From Microtetraspora niveoalba (lineage in GTDB: Bacteria; Actinomycetota; Actinomycetes; Streptosporangiales; Streptosporangiaceae), in NCBI RefSeq assembly GCF_001570405.1, contig NZ_BBYM01000023.1, positions 62,001-126,000 of the forward strand: DNA of 64,000 nt. The letters run 5' to 3'. A program made the translations under genes and the position numbers. A model generated the notes under the pieces. It worked only from the letters and a program-made list of their open reading frames with translations, made no database searches and had not been told where the DNA came from. Shown one piece after another: positions 24,995 to 37,600 of this stretch (positions are counted from its first letter, which is position 1; each line of letters opens with the position of its first letter).

Positions 24995-26092
24995 ATGAAC
25001 CCCGAAAGGCGACACATCGCCGTCAGCGCGTCCGACCCCTTCGAGCGCGGCAGGGAGCGCGGCGAACGGCTGCGCGACACCCTCCCCGGCGGGCTCGGCC
25101 TGTACGCCGAGCTCTTCCGGCGGGCCGACCTGACCGAGGAGCGCGTACGCGAGGACGCGCGGCGCACGGCTGACGTGATCGGCGCGTTCCGCCCGCGCCT
25201 GCGGGAGGAGCTGGACGGCGTCGCCGCGGGCGCCGGGATCGACCCCTGGCGGGTCCACGCGCTCAACGCGCGCACCGAGATCCTCGCGCAGAGCGCCGAG
25301 GGCCGTCCCGGCGAGTGCTCGACCATCGTCCACCGGCTGGAGACCCGCGAGAACGGCGGGAACGGCGGGAACGGCGGGCGCACCTTCGGCGCGCAGACCT
25401 GGGACTGGCACGTGGAGCTCGCGCCGTACTGGCACACGCACGAGGTGCGCGGCGGACGGTACGACGTGGTCGGGCTCACGGAGCACGGCATCCTCGGGAA
25501 GGTCGGGGTGAACTCGGCCGGGCTCGCGCTGCACTTCAACATCCTCGGGCATCGCGAGGACGGCGTCGGCGGCGTCCCGGTGCATGTCCTCGCCGCCGCC
25601 GTGCTGGAGGAGGCCGGGTCGGTCGCGGAGGCGCTCGACCTCGTGCGTTCGGCGCCGGTCAGCGCGTCGAGCTCGTTCACCCTCTTCGACCACGAGACCG
25701 TCGTCACCACCGACATCACCCCGGTCGGGGTGTTCGTCGTCGAGCCGGTCGGCGGGACCGTCATCCGCACCAACCACTTCCTCTCCCCGACCCCCCGAGA
25801 GGGCGAGAAGAACGAGCTCTACCAGCCGGACTCGGGCGAGCGGTACGACCTCGTGGCCGCCCGCCTCGCGCGGCGGCCGGAGCCGCGCGACGCGCGCGAA
25901 CTGCTCGGCTTCCTCCACTCCGGCCCGGGCGAGCCGCGGTTGTGCTGCGTGCCGGACATGTCCCTGCCACTCGGCCAGCGGTGGGCCACCCTCGCCACCG
26001 TCGTGCTCGAACCCGCGCTCCGGACGGCGCGCGTCGCCGACGGTTCGCCGCTGGACGCACGGGACCGGCCCTGGCGGGTGCTCACGGCCTGA
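24995..26092 (+). CDS. C45-family (AAT-type) acyltransferase/amidase
   Basis: A 365-residue Ntn-hydrolase of the family of acyl-CoA:6-aminopenicillanate acyltransferase. Cys108 in RPGECSTIVHRLE is in the position of the autocatalytic nucleophile, followed by FGAQTWDWHVELAPYW and VGLTEHGILGKVGVNSAGLAL, the usual family landmarks. Precursor self-cleavage between Glu107 and Cys108 would expose the nucleophile. A short NGGNGGNGG repeat lies just after it. Family members remove or transfer acyl groups on amide nitrogen. The site AAGGA five bases upstream fixes the start. It ends the LacI-controlled operon and suggests deacylation of the imported compound. Confidence 0.85.
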   Translation: MNPERRHIAVSASDPFERGRERGERLRDTLPGGLGLYAELFRRADLTEERVREDARRTADVIGAFRPRLREELDGVAAGAGIDPWRVHALNARTEILAQSAEGRPGECSTIVHRLETRENGGNGGNGGRTFGAQTWDWHVELAPYWHTHEVRGGRYDVVGLTEHGILGKVGVNSAGLALHFNILGHREDGVGGVPVHVLAAAVLEEAGSVAEALDLVRSAPVSASSSFTLFDHETVVTTDITPVGVFVVEPVGGTVIRTNHFLSPTPREGEKNELYQPDSGERYDLVAARLARRPEPRDARELLGFLHSGPGEPRLCCVPDMSLPLGQRWATLATVVLEPALRTARVADGSPLDARDRPWRVLTA

Positions 26093-26146
26093 CCGCACGG
26101 CGCGCCGACCCGGACGGGCTCCCCGGGAGCCCGTCCGGGGTGATGA

Positions 26147-27940
26147 TCAGTCGAACTCGGTGGTGCCGTGCACGACCTTTCCGCCGACCATGGTGAGCAG
26201 GACCTCGGTCTGGGCGATCTGCTCGGCGGGCACCTTCATCACGTTGCGGTCGAGCACGATGAGGTCGGCGAACTTGCCGGCCTCGAGCGAGCCGGTGTAC
26301 GCCTCCTGCCTGAGCTGGTACGCGCCGTTGAAGGTGACCGCCCGGATGGCGGCGGCCCGGGAGAGCCGCTGGTGCGGGGTCATCGCGCCCTGCTCGGCGT
26401 ACGGGCTGTCCGGGGCGGCGGTGCGGGTGATGACGGTCCTGATCGCGCCCCACTCGTCCAGCGGATCGACCGGCCAGTCGCTCCCCAGCGAGATGCGGCC
26501 GCCGGCGCGGAGGATGTCGCCTTCCGGCTCGTAGTTGGCCCAGCGGCGGGTGCCCAGATACGGCTTGACCGACTCGACGGAGTCGGGGGCGGGCTTGGCC
26601 CAGTGGAATCCCATCGCGGCGGTGACGTTCAGCTTGGCGAAGCGGGGGATGTCGGCGGGATCGACCAGCTCGGCGTGCGCGATCGCGGGACGCACGGTGC
26701 GGTTCCCGGCCCTGCGCAGGCCGGCGTACGCGTCCAGTGCGATCCGGACCGCCCGGTCGCCGATGGCGTGGATGTGCGGATCGAACCCGGCCGCCGCGAT
26801 CTTCCGCACGACGGCGTTCAGCTTGGCCGGCTCCCAGTACTGCTCGCCCATCTTCTTGCCTGGCACCCAGTGCTTGTGCTTGTGCACCAGGTACGGCTCC
26901 AGCAGGCTCGCCGTCTGGGCGGGATGCTGCAGGACGCCGTCCATGAACAGCTTGGCGTTGCGTACGGCGACGCCCGGCCTGGGCTTGATCCGGCCGCCGT
27001 CGTACGTGCGCCGCAGCCGCGACAGCTCCGGCACCGGGTCGGTGTCGGTCACCTCGACCAGGTGCGCGAAGTGCGCCCGCGCGGTGAGCCGCCCCTGCTC
27101 GGCGAGCGTGGTGAAGGCGCGCAGCGCGTCCTCGGTCGCGATGGCGTCCATGAACGTGGTCACCCCTTGCGCGGCCAGCGCGGCCAGCGCCGTACGGGCG
27201 ATCTTCAGGTTCTCCGCACGGGTGGGCCGGGGGATCTTCGCGTCGACCAGGTTCCCGGCGCCGTCCTGCAGGATGCCGGTCGGCCGGCCCTCCGCGTCGT
27301 GTTCGATGACTCCGTCGGGCGGGTTCTTGGTGGCGGACGTGATCCCCGCCAGCTCCAGCGCCCGGCTGTTCACCAGCACGGTGTGCCCGTCGCTGGACTG
27401 GACGATGATGGGCCGCTTGGTGTCCAGGACGTCCAGGTCGGCCTTGGTGAGTTTCGTTCCCGCGGGCCGGATGGCCTGCTGGTACCAGTTGACGACGCTG
27501 ACCCAGCCGTCCGGCTCCTTCTCCGCGGTCTTGTCGAGGTACTCCTGGATGGTCGTCCGGAACTCCTCGACGGTGAGGGCGGCGTATTTCAGGTCACAGT
27601 CGAGCAGGCCCTTGCCGCCGGACATCTCGTGAAGGTGGCCGTCGTGCAGGCCCGGCATCAGCATCCGGCCCCCCAGGTTCACGACCTTCGTCCCCTTGCC
27701 GACGTACCGGGAGGCGCCCTCGGTGGTGCCGACGTAGACGATGCGGCCGCCGGACACGGCCAGCGCCTGATGGACGCTGTCGGCGGCGTCGACGGTGTAG
27801 ACGTACCCGTCGGTGAAGACGACGTCGGCGGGGCCGGCGGCGGCGCCGGCCGCCGGGGCGAAGGCGGCCTCGGTGGCCGCGACGGCGGCTGTGAGGGCGC
27901 CGGCGGTCAGCACGGTCCTGCGGCGGAGGATATTCTCCAC
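26147..27940 (-). CDS. Tat-exported YtcJ-like amidohydrolase
   Basis: A 597-residue Amidohydro_3 protein. The GTG start at 27940 (GGAG seven bases upstream) gives VENILRRRTVLTAGALTAAV, a twin-arginine signal, followed by an Ala-rich region ending before GPADVVFTDGYVYTVD. Metal and catalytic motifs are GLHDGHLHEMSGG, AKLFMDGVLQHPAQ, HIHAIGDRAVRIALDAY, AIAHAELVDP and SLGSDWPVDPLDEW. It shares architecture with the cytoplasmic protein at 23358-24974, so the region may encode matched extracytoplasmic and intracellular hydrolysis steps. It is convergent with that operon and diverges from the TetR gene after only 29 bases. Confidence 0.9.
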   Translation of the reverse strand: MENILRRRTVLTAGALTAAVAATEAAFAPAAGAAAGPADVVFTDGYVYTVDAADSVHQALAVSGGRIVYVGTTEGASRYVGKGTKVVNLGGRMLMPGLHDGHLHEMSGGKGLLDCDLKYAALTVEEFRTTIQEYLDKTAEKEPDGWVSVVNWYQQAIRPAGTKLTKADLDVLDTKRPIIVQSSDGHTVLVNSRALELAGITSATKNPPDGVIEHDAEGRPTGILQDGAGNLVDAKIPRPTRAENLKIARTALAALAAQGVTTFMDAIATEDALRAFTTLAEQGRLTARAHFAHLVEVTDTDPVPELSRLRRTYDGGRIKPRPGVAVRNAKLFMDGVLQHPAQTASLLEPYLVHKHKHWVPGKKMGEQYWEPAKLNAVVRKIAAAGFDPHIHAIGDRAVRIALDAYAGLRRAGNRTVRPAIAHAELVDPADIPRFAKLNVTAAMGFHWAKPAPDSVESVKPYLGTRRWANYEPEGDILRAGGRISLGSDWPVDPLDEWGAIRTVITRTAAPDSPYAEQGAMTPHQRLSRAAAIRAVTFNGAYQLRQEAYTGSLEAGKFADLIVLDRNVMKVPAEQIAQTEVLLTMVGGKVVHGTTEFD

Positions 27941-27969
27941 GGGGTTCTCCTTCTGAATGCGATGGGCGG

Positions 27970-28578
27970 ATGGCTGACCGGACCAAGACGCAGGAGCGTG
28001 GCCGCCAGGCACGCCGCATCGTGCTGGAGGCCGCGCTGGCCGAGGTCGCGGAGCGGCCCGTCGCCGAGATCCAGGTTCAGCAGATCGCCGACCGCGCGGG
28101 GATGAGCCCGGCACGGGTGCTGTACTACTTCCAGTCGAGGGACCGGATCCTCGCCGAGACCTTCCGCTGGAGCGAGCGCCTGCTCGCCGAGCGCCGGGCG
28201 AGCGAGCTGGACGGGGTCCCCGATCCCGAAGAGCGGCTCGAACGGTACATCCGGCTCTACCTGCCCGTTGACAGGCACGACGTCTCCTGGAAGCTCTGGC
28301 TGGAGGCCTGGCTGCGCTCGGTGACCAACGACGAGATGAGCCGAACCGCGCAGGAGATCGACAACGGCTGGATGCGGGATCTCACCGCGATCATCGAGGA
28401 CGGCGCGGCGAGCGGGATCTTCCGCGCGGTCGCCGTCGAGGACTTCCTGCCGTGGTTCAACGCCCTGCTGGACGGCCTGGCGGTCCACGTGCTCATCGGC
28501 CGCCTCAGCCAGGAGCGGGCCGTGGGGACCGCGTTGAGGCACGCCACCGGTGAGCTGCGCATCGCGCCACCTACTTGA
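27970..28578 (+). CDS. TetR-family transcriptional regulator
   Basis: A 202-residue regulator with an N-terminal helix-turn-helix (RIVLEAALAEVAERPVAEIQ, then QQIADRAGMSPARVLYYFQS) and a C-terminal ligand domain of helices ending in LPWFNALLDGLAVHVLIGRL. The 29-bp gap to the divergent Tat amidohydrolase means their promoters must overlap the opposite coding regions, so regulation of that gene by this protein is likely. No strong ribosome binding site is visible before ATG 27970. Confidence 0.9.
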   Translation: MADRTKTQERGRQARRIVLEAALAEVAERPVAEIQVQQIADRAGMSPARVLYYFQSRDRILAETFRWSERLLAERRASELDGVPDPEERLERYIRLYLPVDRHDVSWKLWLEAWLRSVTNDEMSRTAQEIDNGWMRDLTAIIEDGAASGIFRAVAVEDFLPWFNALLDGLAVHVLIGRLSQERAVGTALRHATGELRIAPPT

Positions 28579-28592
28579 ATTTGAATCAAATT
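28578..28592. repeat. AT-rich palindrome at the tetR stop
   Basis: AATTTGAATCAAATT is a palindrome around one central base and starts at the last base of the TetR stop codon. It is followed at once by TTAACTTTGAT, another partial TTTGAT repeat. The composition contrasts sharply with its surroundings. It could be an operator, a factor-independent terminator without GC stem, or a relic of a mobile element end; no gene start is near enough to decide. Confidence 0.5.
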
Positions 28593-28747
28593 TAACTTTG
28601 ATCGGAGTATCACGAGCGGCGCCGCGCGCGTCAATAGCGTGCCGCGTCCCCGATCGGCCGGGACGCCGCCCGGTCCGCCCTCAGCGGGCCGATCGGCGGG
28701 TCACGGGAGGTCCGCGATCCACCCGCCCGCTCACCCTCCCGGCGGCC

Positions 28748-29400
28748 TCACGCTCCTACTGAGCAGCGGGCGTCGGCGCAGGTCAGGAAGTGGTAGGCGT
28801 CGTCGTCGCCGGGCCGGAGCCGTCCGTACCAGAGGAGGCGCGGCCGGCCGTCGGGCCCGATGGCCAGGTCGAAGAATCCGCAGCCCCCGTACGCGGACAC
28901 GAGCGGGGCGGTCGTCCGGCGGGCGCAGTCGTCGTCCTCGCAGGCGAGGAAGGCCAGCAGCGGCCCGTTCCGGTCGTACCCGGCCAGGAGGGGACGGCCG
29001 CGCCGGTCCAGCGTCAGGGCGGGCGCACCCGGGGCGACCACCTCGGTGATCCGCGCGGTGCCCGGAGTCCCGGAGAACTCCGGATCGCGGCAGGCGGTCA
29101 GGCCGAGCGGGTTGCCGGTCAGGTAGCCCGCGTACAGCAGGCCGGGCGCGTGCCGCCGAGCAGGTGCGGCGACCCGTTGACGACGACGACCCGGTGTCCC
29201 ATGGCGGCCAGCACGGCCGACGGGAGCGCCATGCCGGGGACGAGGGTCAGCGCGCCGGCCGCCAGCAGGTCCCGGTACAGGCGGCGGGCCGTGCCGTAGA
29301 TGATCGGGAGCTGATTCGGCGCGCGCTCCATCTCGGTGAACGTCTCCGGCGACCATCCCGGGGACGCGCCGGTCGCGCTCGCGGATCGGTCCAGAGGCAT
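28748..29400 (-). pseudogene. Frameshifted beta-propeller-like gene
   Basis: Translation starts well at ATG 29400 (GAGGAG upstream) and reads MPLDRSASATGASPGWSPET through VLAAMGHRVVVVNGSPHLLGG, after which that frame stops near 29119. Coding-like sequence continues in another frame from about 29170: LLYAGYLTGNPLGLTACRDP, then ALTLDRRGRPLLAGYDRNG, LLAFLACEDDDCA and FDLAIGPDGRPRLLWYG, ending DARCSVGA at 28748. The second part has the repeat SLALDxxGxPxxxYYD...CxDxxC of a secreted beta-propeller family. A one-base shift near 29150-29190 joins them. It may be a real mutation or a sequencing error in a GC run. The N-terminal part is not a family I recognise. Confidence 0.6.
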
Positions 29401-29805
29401 CGTGTCTCCTCGCGGGAGTCCCGCGGCAACGCGTTTTCCGGGCGGACGGGTTGTGCACGAGCGGCTCCATCCTCCGCGGAGAAGATCTCGGAACGATCTC
29501 GGGCAAGCGCCTTTACCTTGTAGATCAGATATCTGGGTCGCCGTCATGGGAGGGCTTCGACGCCCGCTCTCGCGACCCCGCCGCCGCCACGCAGTACGGC
29601 GGCCGGCGGCGGCCCCGGCCGGGCGCGGCAGGACAGGCGAAGCGCGGCGGGGTGACCGAGAGGGGCCGGACGGCCTCCCCCACCGGGTGCCCGAAGGCAT
29701 ATGGCACGGATATCGCTGGGCCGCAATAAGGGATATGAGGCAGTCTTATACCGTTTTGGCACCAAACATGTGACATATCATCGACTGCATGATCATGGCT
29801 GTCTA
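29401..29805. other. 405-bp intergenic region upstream of the NRPS, with AT-rich core
   Basis: No gene is supported here. From about 29690 the DNA becomes unusually AT-rich for this window and contains CTTATACC near 29745-29752, an inverted repeat TTTGG-CA-CCAAA at 29755-29766, and several ATAT and CATG runs before the NRPS start. A separate palindrome CAGATATCTG lies at 29526-29535. This is the likely promoter and regulator-binding area for the NRPS operon and, on the other strand, for the frameshifted gene. An in-frame ATG at 29701 exists, but its product lacks similarity to NRPS N-termini. Confidence 0.5.
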
Positions 29806-34685
<4,880 letters not shown>

Positions 34686-34689
<4 letters not shown>

Positions 34690-37600
34690 CCGTCGTCTCC
34701 GGTGAGGACAAGCTGCGCGAGCTGCTCAACCGGCGCATCGCGCAGGCCCGGCGGGCGGCCCCCGCGGCCATCCCGCGGCGTACGGACGACGGGCCGTGGC
34801 GGCTGTCGCCGGTGCAGCGCCGCATGTGGCTCGCGTCCGAGATGGAGCGGGACAGCCCCGCCTACAACGTGCCCGTGGCGCTGCGGCTGCGCGGCGAACT
34901 GGACGTGGACGCGCTGCGCCGGGCCGTGGCGGACGTGGTGGAGCGGCACGAGGTGCTGCGCTCGACCGTGGAGGTCCGCGACGGCGAGCCGTACGCGGTG
35001 ACCGGCGGCGCGGACGGGATCGACGTCGCGGTGGAGGAGGTCGCCCCCGAGGCGGTCGAGGGCCGGATCGCGGAGCTGGCGCGGGTGCCGTTCCGGCTGG
35101 CGGAGGAGTATCCGCTGCGGGCGACCCTCCTCACGGCCGGCCCCCGGGAGCACGTGCTGCTCCTGCTCATGCACCACATCGCGATCGACGCGTGGTCGGA
35201 GCCGCTGCTCCTCGGCGATCTCGCGGCGCAGTACCGGTTCCGCCTGGGCGCCGGACCCGCGCTCGACCCGCCCGAGACGCGGTACTCGGACGTGGCCGCG
35301 TGGGCCACCGAACGCGCCGCGTCCCCCGAGACCGAACGGGCGCTGGATTGGTGGGAGGAGTGGCTCGCCGGGCTCGAACCCTCCCCCGGGCTCCTTCCGG
35401 ACCATCAGGTCCGTCCCGGCCCGCCGGACCTGGAATGGCGGGCCGGCGTCGTGGACGTGCCCCTCGCCCCCGAGACTGTCACCCGGCTGCGCGCGCTGGC
35501 CTCCGAGACCGGCGCGACCGTGTTCATGGTGCTCCTGGCGGCGCTCCAGGCCACGCTCGCCCGGGTGTCCGGCGGCTCCGGGCCGAGCGCCGACGTCACC
35601 GTGGGAGTGCCGGAGTCCGGCCGCAGGCACCCGCTGACCGAGTCCCTGGTCGGCTGCCTGGTCGAGACCCTGGTCGTACGCGGGACCGTGGACGGCGCCG
35701 GCACCGGCCGTGAGCTGGTCGGGCGGGCCCGCTCCGCCGCCCTCGACGTGTTCGGCCACGCGGACGTGCCGTTCGACCGCGTCGTGGAGCGGGTGCGCCC
35801 TCCCCGGTCCGGCACGGCGGCGCCGCTGTTCGATGTGCTGCTCAACGTCTACGACGCCCCGGCGGAGGTCGCCGGTTTCCCCGGGCTGACCGCCGAGACG
35901 GTCGAGGTGCCGCCGTTCGCGGCGAAGTTCGACCAGGCGTGGACGTTCCTCGACGACGGCACCACGCTGCGCGGCACGCTCACCTACCGCTCCGGCCTGT
36001 ACGCGCCGGACACCGCCGCCCGCCTGGCGGGCTGGTTCGGCTCGCTGCTGGACCGGCTCGTGGCGGAGCCGGACCGCCCGGTCGGCGAGCTGGAGCTGGA
36101 GCCCGGCGCCCGGCACACCCTCACCGAGCCCGCGGCGCCCGTGCTCGGCGAGCCGACCCTGCACGGCCGGATCGCCGCCCAGGCCGCCCGTACGCCGTCG
36201 GCCACGGCCGTGGTGGCGGCGGACGGCGCCCTCACCTACGCGGAGCTGGACGCTCACGCGGAACGCCTGGCCGGGCGCCTGCGCGCGGCCGGGGTGACGC
36301 GCGGCGACCGGGTCGCCCTCCTCATGGAGCGGACCCGCGACCTCCCGGTCGCCCTGCTCGCCGTGCTCAGGGCCGGGGCGGCGTACGTGCCGATCGACGA
36401 CGCCGCGCCCGCCGACCGGATCGCCGCGATGGTGGCGGCGGGCGGGGTGCGGGTCGCGGTCTGCGCGCCCGGGCTCGCGGACCGCCTGCCCGCCGGCGTC
36501 ACCGCGCTCACGCCCGGCGACCACGCGGACGACGACGGGACGTCCGGGACGCCCCGTGCCGTGAGCCGCTCGACCTCCGGCGAGGACGACGCGCGAGACG
36601 GCGGCGCGGCGGACGTTGACGGGACGTCCTCGGGCCCAGGGGACGGCGGTGCGGCGGACGGCGGAGACCTCGCCTACGTGATCTTCACGTCCGGCTCGAC
36701 GGGCACGCCCAAGGGGGTCGCGGTCGAGCATCGCCAGGTGACCGCGTACCTCGACGCGGTGCTCACCCGGGTCGGCTCGGGCGAGGCGGCCCCCCGCTCG
36801 TACGCGCTCGTCTCGACGATCGCCGCCGACCTCGGCCTGCTGAACGTCTTCGGCGCGCTGACCACGGGCGCGGCGCTGCACGTGCTCGGCCGGGAGTCGG
36901 CCGTCGATCCCGACGCGTACGCGGCCTGGCTGCGCCGCCACGAGGTGGACGCCGTGAAGTGCGTGCCCAGCCAGCTCGAACTCCTGGCCGCGCACGGCGA
37001 CCTCGCGGCGGTGCTGCCCCGCCGCCTGCTCGTGCTGGCCGGCGAGGCGACCCCCTGGACGCTGATCGACCGGATCGCGGAGGCGCGGCCCGACCTGGAG
37101 GTCCAGGTCCACTACGGCCCGACCGAGACCACGGTCTCGGTGCTCGGCTGCGCGACCGGCTCCACTCCGCGCACGGGCGCGGTGGCGCCGCTCGGCACGC
37201 CCTTCCCCGGCGTGCGCTGCTTCGTCGCCGACCCGGCCGGGCGTGCCGTGCCGCACGGCGTGGCGGGCGAGCTGTGGATCGGCGGCCCCCAGGTCGCCCG
37301 GGGATATCTGGGCGATCCCGGTGACGCGCGCTACGTGGAGCGCGCGGACGGCCGTTACTACCGGTCCGGTGACCGGGTGCGCGTCACCCGTGACGGGGTC
37401 GTGGAGTTCCTCGGCCGGATCGACGACCAGGTCAAGATCCGGGGATACCGCGTCGAGCCGGGTGAGGTCGCCGCCGCCTGCCGGGCCCTGCCCGGGATCG
37501 CGGAGGCGGTCGTGCTTCCCACGGGCGAGGGATCGGCGCGGCGGCTGGCCGCCTGGCTGGTTCCCGCCCCGGCGTCGGCGGGCACCCCGCCGACCGGCAC

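Noticed and set aside
26098-26140. GGGGAGCCCG/CGGGCTCCCC pairing between the convergent C45 and Tat amidohydrolase genes
   Set aside because: A hairpin is plausible (GACGGGCTCCCC with GGGAGCCCGTC) and may terminate both genes, but exact pairing limits were not worked out, so it is not listed as a feature.
29701-29805. Upstream in-frame ATG extending the first NRPS by 35 residues
   Set aside because: The added residues do not resemble an NRPS N-terminus, lie in the AT-rich promoter area, and the apparent ribosome site is too close to the ATG.
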